64,000 nucleotides of DNA from assembly GCA_017482385.1 (NCBI GenBank), contig JAFUNI010000021.1:1-64000 (forward strand). The letters run 5' to 3'. Made by a program: the position numbers and the translations under genes. The notes below the pieces were generated by a model that made no database searches, had not been told where the DNA came from, and worked only from the letters and a program-made list of their open reading frames with translations. Source of the DNA: Oscillospiraceae bacterium. GTDB taxonomy: Bacteria; Bacillota; Clostridia; Oscillospirales; Oscillospiraceae. Shown here piece by piece: positions 58,822 to 64,000 of this stretch. The stretch's first letter is position 1. Every line of letters starts with the position of its first letter.

Positions 58822-58942
58822 GGTGGGTAGGGACTCGAAGAACTAAATGCAACGCGGACGAGCGTTGCCGGCGACGGCTTGACGGAGCCGAACCTTTCTT
58901 TTCGCCAAAGGCGAAAAAGCAAAGAGTCCCATTACCCACTCC
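58822..58942. repeat. tRNA-His 3'-end-derived inverted element, unit 2
   Basis: Starts GGTGGGTAGGGACTCGAA and ends GAGTCCCATTACCCACTCC, again matching the tRNA-His 3' end. Inside lie CAACGC/GCGTTG, CGGC/GCCG and TTCGCC/GGCGAA hairpins unlike those of unit 1. The rest of 58943-59030 holds a faint third trace (ATTTGTGAGTTCC at 58973). Confidence 0.75.
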
Positions 58943-59030
58943 AATTCTACTGCCGCACCTAACACCTCTTAATTTGTGAGTTCCTGTTGCGGTGCCCGGC
59001 CATTGGCCGTGCCTGCTTCACAATCTCCAT

Positions 59031-59058
59031 TTGACTTTCCTCAAACTCCAGGTATAAT
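59031..59058 (+). promoter_or_regulatory. Promoter of brnQ
   Basis: TTGACT (59031-59036) and TATAAT (59053-59058), spacer 16. Confidence 0.75.
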
Positions 59059-59090
59059 AAGCACATAAGCCTTTTATAAGGAGAATCGTT

Positions 59091-60419
59091 ATGACCCAAA
59101 CAAAAAAAGATTTATCCATAAAACAACTGCTGACCATGGGTGGCGCTCTGTTTTCCATGCACTTCGGCGCATCCTGCATGCTCTACCCTGTGGACTGGGG
59201 CAAAAACAGCGGCACATCTGTCTTCATCGCCTATATCGCCATCGTTTTGACCGCATTGCTGCTGCCGCTGCTTGCCTATGTGGCGCTGGCCCGGGGCAAG
59301 GGCAATTTTGCCGCCATCACCGCAAAGATCTCTCCCCGGTTCGGCTCTGTATTCTGCACCATTACCGTTTTGGTGATGGGCCCGCTGTATGTGGTGCCCC
59401 GTATGAGCGCCGCTGCCTGGGACGCTATCTTGCAGCTGACCGGCCTGCAGCTGCCGGGATTTTTGCCGATTTTCCTGTTTAACTGCCTGTTTTATGCGTT
59501 GACTTACTGGTTCTTGGCCGACCGCTCCGACACCATGGACAAAATCGGCAAGATTCTGTTCCCCGTTTTGCTTTTGATCGTTGTACTGGTCATCGGCAAG
59601 GGTCTGCTCACCCCCATCTCCACAGATTGGCAGCCGAAAACTTATCCCGAATCTGCCCTGGCCTACGGCCTTTTGCAGGGCTATCAGACCGGCGACCTGC
59701 CGGCGGCCTTGATGTTTGGCCTGATCGTCATTCAGGGCATTCAGAAAGCCGGCATTTCGGAAAGCCGCACCAATCGCAACTTAGTCCGCATCGGTTTGGT
59801 GGGAATGGGTATGCTGGCCATTACCCACTTGGGACATATGGTGGTGGGCGCCGGCACCGGCGGCACCATCGACCTGAGCCTTTCCGCTCTGTACTGCGAA
59901 GTAGTCCTGCAGCTTTGGGGCAAGACCGGCGGTATCTTCTTCAATGTAGCCCTGGTGCTGGCTGCGCTGACCACTGCTGTGGGTCTGTGCGGCTCTGCGG
60001 GAGAATTCTTTTCCGAAACCGCAAAGGGCCGCATTTCCTACAAAAAGATCTCTTTGATTATGGTCTGCATCAGCACGCTGGTGTCCAGTGTGGGACTTAA
60101 CAACATTGTGAAGTTTATCGGCCCGCTGCTGGATGCCTGCTATCCCACAGCCATCGTGGTGGTGCTTTACTATGTGCTTTGCCCCCGGCTGGAGAATCCC
60201 CGCCTGCTGCTGGGCGCCCGGTTTGCTATGATCGCGGCTGCAGTCACCGGCTGTGTGGATGTGCTGTCTTCCTATAACGCCCTTTTGGGCATCAACAACG
60301 CCCTTTTTGAAAGCTTTTACCGGGCACTGCCCCTCAGCCAGTTCCGTTTGACCTGGATCCCTGTGAGCGTGGTAGCGTTCCTGCTTGGCATACTTCTCTA
60401 CCGACCCAAAAACAAATAA
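59091..60419 (+). CDS. brnQ: Branched-chain amino acid transporter (LIVCS family)
   Basis: A 442-residue inner membrane protein with about twelve helices. The N-terminal LLTMGGALFSMHFGASCMLYP matches the BrnQ start region, and GPLYVVPRMSAAAWDAIL fits helix 3. BrnQ takes up Leu, Ile and Val with Na+. AAGGAGAA precedes the ATG. Confidence 0.9.
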   Translation: MTQTKKDLSIKQLLTMGGALFSMHFGASCMLYPVDWGKNSGTSVFIAYIAIVLTALLLPLLAYVALARGKGNFAAITAKISPRFGSVFCTITVLVMGPLYVVPRMSAAAWDAILQLTGLQLPGFLPIFLFNCLFYALTYWFLADRSDTMDKIGKILFPVLLLIVVLVIGKGLLTPISTDWQPKTYPESALAYGLLQGYQTGDLPAALMFGLIVIQGIQKAGISESRTNRNLVRIGLVGMGMLAITHLGHMVVGAGTGGTIDLSLSALYCEVVLQLWGKTGGIFFNVALVLAALTTAVGLCGSAGEFFSETAKGRISYKKISLIMVCISTLVSSVGLNNIVKFIGPLLDACYPTAIVVVLYYVLCPRLENPRLLLGARFAMIAAAVTGCVDVLSSYNALLGINNALFESFYRALPLSQFRLTWIPVSVVAFLLGILLYRPKNK

Positions 60420-60420
60420 C

Positions 60421-60448
60421 AAAAAGACCGCTGTCAAGCGGTCTTTTT
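60421..60448. terminator. Bidirectional terminator between brnQ and EamA gene
   Basis: A 12-bp stem AAAAAGACCGCT/AGCGGTCTTTTT with a 4-base loop between convergent genes. Confidence 0.9.
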
Positions 60449-61309
60449 CATATCAAACAGGGCAATCAGCACGCTGGCGGCCAGCACCAGCGCAATGCCC
60501 ACATAATCCCGGAGGCCGATGACCTCCTCCATAAACACCACGCCGACCACCACGCTGGTGATGGGCTCAAAGGTACTCAAAATCGAAGCCCGTTCCGGGC
60601 CGATGCAGAATGTGCCCTGCTGAAACAGCACCACCGCGCCGGCAGTCACGCCCAAGGCAAAGAGCAGACACCAGCCCCAGCCGGCAAGGCTTTGGGGCAA
60701 CACCAAATTATCCGTTGCCACACAGACAATGCCCATCATCACGGTGCTGCACAGGGCAATATAAAAGGTAAAGAGAAAGCCTTTCACCTGCTCCTGCCGC
60801 AGCACTGGCAGCATGGCCACATAGATGGCAAAGGTCACACCGGACAAAAGCGCAAGGCCTGCGCCGCCCCAGTGGAAATCTCCGCCGGGCTTATAAAAAA
60901 GGCAAATACCACCCACGCACAAAACAAGGCTCAGAACCGTGCCCAGCTGGGCTTTCTTTTTGAGAAACACAATCCCGATGAGCACCACAATAGCCGGGTA
61001 CACAAAGTGGATGGTGGTAGCCGTGCCGGAGGGGATATAGTGGTAGGAACTAAACAGCAGCACCGGAGTGATGCAGCAGCCGAAGGCCGCCAAAAACGCC
61101 ATACCGCCAAGGGCTTTTGCAGGCACTTTCAAGGTCTTCTGCTGACAAAATGCCAGCACCGCCAAAACAGGCAGCGCCAGGAGATTCCGCAAAAGCACCA
61201 GTGTCATGGCATTGACCCCGTCGGCATAAATATGGGACGCCATCAAGGGCATCAAGCCGTAAATCACAGCGCTTAAAATGGCAAAGAGATAGCCTTTGAG
61301 GGTTTTCAT
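60434..61309 (-). CDS. EamA/DMT-superfamily transporter
   Basis: A 291-residue protein with ten helices in two EamA repeats (about 8-135 and 155-285; second repeat with FEPITSVVVGVVFMEE, the usual EamA end motif). DMT carriers export metabolites or amino acids; substrate not evident. ATG 61309 (MKTLKGYLF) has AAGGTGGGAT upstream; a 13-codon extension is less likely. Confidence 0.9.
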   Translation of the reverse strand: MKTLKGYLFAILSAVIYGLMPLMASHIYADGVNAMTLVLLRNLLALPVLAVLAFCQQKTLKVPAKALGGMAFLAAFGCCITPVLLFSSYHYIPSGTATTIHFVYPAIVVLIGIVFLKKKAQLGTVLSLVLCVGGICLFYKPGGDFHWGGAGLALLSGVTFAIYVAMLPVLRQEQVKGFLFTFYIALCSTVMMGIVCVATDNLVLPQSLAGWGWCLLFALGVTAGAVVLFQQGTFCIGPERASILSTFEPITSVVVGVVFMEEVIGLRDYVGIALVLAASVLIALFDMKKTA

Positions 61310-61384
61310 AATCCCACCTTCTTTCGGTTTTTCATTATAAATCCGCAAAACCCAAAAGTAAAGGAAATAATTGGCTGTTTTTCA

Positions 61385-61413
61385 TTGTCAACCGGGAAAA
61401 ACTGTGCTACAAT
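61385..61413 (+). promoter_or_regulatory. Promoter of the M20 amidohydrolase
   Basis: TTGTCA (61385-61390) and TACAAT (61408-61413), spacer 17. A REP-like half hairpin (GGCGGGACCAAGGCCCCGCC) follows at 61419-61440. Confidence 0.7.
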
Positions 61414-61471
61414 GAAGCGGCGGGACCAAGGCCCCGCCCTACGAACATAAAAATCTTTTGGAGGTTTTACT

Positions 61472-62857
61472 ATGGAACTGGCGAAGACCCTTGCCCAAAA
61501 GCATGCCCGGCTGATGCTGGACGCCGAGCGTTTTATCTGGAAACATCCCGAGACCGGCTACAAAGAGTGGAAGACCCACGAATACTTGGAAACCGAATTT
61601 GCCAAGTTAGGCTACGAACTGACCCTGGCCGGCGACATTCCCGGCTTCACCGCTGAGATCGACACAGGCAAGCCCGGCCCCAAGATCGCCGTGTTCGGCG
61701 AGCTGGACTCTGTCATCTGCGCATCCCACCCGGAGGCAGACCCCACCACCGGCGCTGTCCACACCTGCGGTCACAACTGCCAGGCAGCCGCCCTGTTGGG
61801 CTTGGCGGCTATGCTGAAAGAGCCGGGCGCTCTGGACGGTATGTGCGGCAAGATCTTGCTGGTTGCCGTTCCCGCTGAGGAACTTCTGGAATTGGAATAT
61901 AGAGAAGAACTCCGGAAAAAGGGCGTGATCAAGTACTTTGGCGGCAAGCCGGAATTCCTGTGGCGCGGATTGCTTGACGGGGTGGATATGTCCTTTATGA
62001 TCCACACCGACAACGGTGATAAATCCATCTCCGGCTCCTCTGGCGGCTCCAACGGCTGCCTGCTGAAGAATATCCGCTTTGAGGGCAAGGCCTCCCACGC
62101 AGGCGGCTCTCCCCACCGGGGCATCAATGCCCTGTATGCGGCAAATTTGGCTCTTTCCGCCATCAACGCTCTGCGGGAAACCTTCCAGGACAATTCCCAC
62201 ATCCGTGTCCATCCCATCATCACCCACGGCGGCGATATTGTAAATGCCATTCCCGACAAGGTGACCATGGAGTGCTATGTCCGTGGCGCAACCATGGACG
62301 ACATCGTGATGGTGAACAAGAAGGTCAACCGGGCTTTGGCAGCTTCTGCCGCCGCTATGGGCGCAAAGGTCCATCTGCGGGACATCCCCGGCTACTACCC
62401 TCGTAACTATCCTGCCGCATCCTTCCCCATGATGCAAAGCGCCATGGAGCAGGTTACCGACGAGGTAAGCATCCGGCCCTCCGGCTGGGGCACCGGCTGC
62501 TCCGATATGGGCGATATGTGCGCAGTGATGCCTGCCCTGCACCCCTATGTGGGCGGCGCCATCGGCACTTTCCACGGCGCGGATATGTATGTGACCAAGC
62601 CGGAAGTGGCTGTTGTGCAGTCTGCTGAGCTGCAGTATGTGATGCTCCACACCTTCTTAGACGACGAGGCCAAGAATGCCCGGGAGCTCATCGACAACTA
62701 CAAGCCGGACTTTGCCACTTACGAAGAGTACTTCGCCTTTGTGGACAGTCTGAATCTGGATATCGATGCGGTTTGCCACGAGGACGGCAAGACAACCTTG
62801 ACCTACTCTGCAACAACTGAGAAAGCAGTAGAAGACGCAACCGACGAACCCCTGTAA
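61472..62857 (+). CDS. M20-family amidohydrolase/peptidase
   Basis: A 461-residue cytoplasmic metal hydrolase. Motifs: FIWKHPETGYKEWKT at the N-terminus, VFGELDSVI (catalytic region), VHTCGHNCQAAALLG (metal His and Cys), VPAEELLELEYREEL (catalytic Glu pair), and the dimerisation domain with GKASHAGGSPHRGINALYA. This resembles AbgB/IAA-hydrolase-like amidohydrolases that deacylate N-acyl amino acids. Its true substrate is unknown. GGAGG precedes the ATG. Confidence 0.9.
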   Translation: MELAKTLAQKHARLMLDAERFIWKHPETGYKEWKTHEYLETEFAKLGYELTLAGDIPGFTAEIDTGKPGPKIAVFGELDSVICASHPEADPTTGAVHTCGHNCQAAALLGLAAMLKEPGALDGMCGKILLVAVPAEELLELEYREELRKKGVIKYFGGKPEFLWRGLLDGVDMSFMIHTDNGDKSISGSSGGSNGCLLKNIRFEGKASHAGGSPHRGINALYAANLALSAINALRETFQDNSHIRVHPIITHGGDIVNAIPDKVTMECYVRGATMDDIVMVNKKVNRALAASAAAMGAKVHLRDIPGYYPRNYPAASFPMMQSAMEQVTDEVSIRPSGWGTGCSDMGDMCAVMPALHPYVGGAIGTFHGADMYVTKPEVAVVQSAELQYVMLHTFLDDEAKNARELIDNYKPDFATYEEYFAFVDSLNLDIDAVCHEDGKTTLTYSATTEKAVEDATDEPL

Positions 62858-62861
62858 TACC

Positions 62862-62894
62862 AACCCGGAGAACGGCTAAGCCGTTCTCCGGGTT
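62862..62894 (+). terminator. Hairpin after the amidohydrolase gene
   Basis: A 15-bp stem AACCCGGAGAACGGC/GCCGTTCTCCGGGTT with a 3-base loop; the T-run is short. Confidence 0.75.
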
Positions 62895-62896
62895 TA

Positions 62897-62929
62897 ATGC
62901 ATAATGCTTAATGCGTAATGCTTAATTTT
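62897..62929. repeat. GCATAATGCTTAATGCG-type short repeat
   Basis: ATGCATAATGCTTAATGCG and a further AATGCTTAAT copy, akin to the runs at 22957 and 28690, at the 3' end of the branching enzyme gene. Confidence 0.5.
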
Positions 62930-64000
62930 TTATAAGCCGCAAGGCAACTGCGGTGCGGTTGGGGAGGTACAACTTGATGCCAAAATTTCCGTTTTCCGTT
63001 ACGGTGGAATAGCGCTGGTGATACACCCGGCCAAAGCCGCCGTAGCAGAAATCGTCGGTTGACATAATCACTTCGTATTCTCCCGGCTGGTCTACTCGGA
63101 CGAAACATCCCTCATATGCGTTTTCCGGGTGGAGGTTATAGGCGAAAATACCACTGCCCTTGCGGTAAACAAGGATTTTCTTCTCATTGTCCACCCAAAG
63201 CTGGGTATCCTTGCCGGACAGCGTTCTCAGCTGTTTACATAACTTTACCGCATCCCGGTCAAAGCTCTGCAAATATTCGTACTTCAGGTCGGGATTTTCC
63301 GCCAGTGACCACTGCCGGCGGCAGTAGTGATAGGACCAGCCGTTCCCCTCTCTGGGGAAGTCGATCCACTCCGGATGGCCGAACTCATTGCCCATAAAAT
63401 TGAGGTATCCGTCGCCGCCCAGGGTCATGGTGAGCAGGCGGATTATTTTATGGAGCGCCACGCCCCGGTCGATGATCAGATCGGGGATATGCTTTGCCAT
63501 GGAAGTGTACATAGCCGCATCGCAAAGCCTAAACATTATGGTCTTGTCCCCCACCAAAGCCTGGTCATGGGACTCGCAGTAGCCGATGACCTTTTCCTTG
63601 GGCCGGCGGATGGTCAGCTCCCAGTAGATTTTGTGGAGATCCCAGTGCTCGTCGGGCACTTCCTTGAGAAGCTTGATCCAAAAGTCCGGCTCACCCATCG
63701 CCAGGCGGTAGTCAAAGCCCACACCGCCGTCCTTAACGGGCAAACACAGCCCCGGCAGAGCGGACATATCCTCAGCGATCAAAATGGCATTGGGGTTTAC
63801 CTGCCGGGTCAGCTCTGTTGCCAGTTGCAGGTAGGTCACCGCATCCACATCGGTGTTGAGGGAAAAATACTTATGATAGCCGTCAAAATCCGTGCCCAAG
63901 CCGTGATCCCGGTAGAGCATAGAGGTGATGCCGTCAAAGCGGAAGCCGTCAAAATGGTATTCCTCCAGCCAGAATTTTAAGTTGGACAGGAGGAAGTGGA
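62922..64000 (-). CDS. glgB: Glycogen branching enzyme, eukaryote-type GH13 (5' part missing)
   Basis: The gene continues beyond the right edge; 358 C-terminal residues are seen. They cover the GH13 barrel end and the C-terminal beta domain: FDGFRFDGITSMLYRDHG (nucleophile Asp), ILIAEDMSALPG (acid/base Glu), YCESHDQALVGDK (third Asp) and LNFMGNEFGHPEW. The wording GFDYRLAMGEPDFWIKLLKE and ESHDQALVGDK is that of GH13_8 enzymes of eukaryotes and some anaerobes, not the usual bacterial GH13_9 GlgB. The enzyme makes alpha-1,6 branches in glycogen. No glgC or glgA is in view. Confidence 0.9.
   Translation of the reverse strand, partial: HFLLSNLKFWLEEYHFDGFRFDGITSMLYRDHGLGTDFDGYHKYFSLNTDVDAVTYLQLATELTRQVNPNAILIAEDMSALPGLCLPVKDGGVGFDYRLAMGEPDFWIKLLKEVPDEHWDLHKIYWELTIRRPKEKVIGYCESHDQALVGDKTIMFRLCDAAMYTSMAKHIPDLIIDRGVALHKIIRLLTMTLGGDGYLNFMGNEFGHPEWIDFPREGNGWSYHYCRRQWSLAENPDLKYEYLQSFDRDAVKLCKQLRTLSGKDTQLWVDNEKKILVYRKGSGIFAYNLHPENAYEGCFVRVDQPGEYEVIMSTDDFCYGGFGRVYHQRYSTVTENGNFGIKLYLPNRTAVALRLIKN

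Noticed and set aside
58713..58922. Minus-strand ORF of 69 residues between tRNA-His and brnQ
   Set aside because: It runs through the tRNA-derived hairpin units, has no ribosome site and no protein-like composition.

Overview
The window reads as a chromosomal segment of an anaerobic, gut-type Firmicute of class Clostridia, most like Oscillospirales (inference from gene content and the mid-50s GC look; no marker phylogeny was run). Support comes from a Spo0A-family protein, a methionine T-box, a TPP riboswitch, a flavodiiron protein with flavin reductase and rubredoxin modules, the YfmF/YfmH pair, a biotin-dependent Na+-pumping oxaloacetate decarboxylase, ATP-type PEP carboxykinase, and strong AGGAGG ribosome binding sites. 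No phage, plasmid, CRISPR or defence island was seen. Most of the DNA is ordinary core genome with short intergenic spacers, many of which hold small palindromic repeats.

Layout. 1-7.5 kb: a truncated secreted CxxCG-repeat protein, a 7-TM LuxR-type regulator, an MdoB/LtaS-like phosphoglycerol transferase, a Spo0A paralogue with a degenerate receiver, a polytopic membrane protein and a PHP-domain protein. 7.5-12.1 kb: the dapA-dapB-dapF lysine/DAP operon, a small P-loop protein and an AlaX editing protein. 12.4-15.5 kb: a Noc/ParB-like protein, a DUF421/DUF4363 pair and the rpsF-ssb-rpsR operon, an arrangement typical of the origin side of Firmicute chromosomes. 15.6-22.2 kb: the most unusual block, a BlaI repressor with a BlaR1-type sensor protease whose sensor is an ABC-type solute-binding domain, divergent from eda-kdgK (2-keto-3-deoxygluconate catabolism), followed by a membrane-anchored Thr-rich surface protein.

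22.3-34 kb: DUF2461, a DUF4015-like glycoside hydrolase and prmA; yfmF-yfmH-lgt; a flavodiiron protein divergent from a ZIP metal transporter with a perfect Fur-family palindrome between them; an exonuclease and a radical SAM enzyme. 34-42.5 kb: a membrane protein, gap, T-box-controlled metG, and a three-gene glycerol-3-phosphate oxidation module divergent from a DeoR regulator, with a duplicated 15-bp putative operator. 42.7-49.5 kb: pckA followed by an oxaloacetate decarboxylase cluster with two beta subunits, two OadG-like subunits and a 44-residue membrane peptide; together these interconvert PEP, oxaloacetate and pyruvate and couple decarboxylation to Na+ export.

49.7-58.3 kb: TPP-riboswitch-controlled thiT, HIT protein, murI, upp, tsaB, tsaE, prfA, then thiamine pyrophosphokinase, lspA, an RluD-type pseudouridine synthase and a HAD phosphatase. 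58.4-64 kb: tRNA-Gly, tRNA-Arg, tRNA-His, tandem imperfect elements that repeat the tRNA-His 3' end, a BrnQ transporter, an EamA transporter, an M20 amidohydrolase and the 3' part of a eukaryote-type (GH13_8-like) glycogen branching enzyme cut by the window end.

The strongest candidate for an undescribed system is the BlaI/BlaR-solute-binding sensor beside eda-kdgK, with direct repeats in its own promoter. A GTAGGGG-starting REP/BIME-like repeat family (about ten copies) and the tRNA-His-derived tandem elements are the main non-coding oddities.
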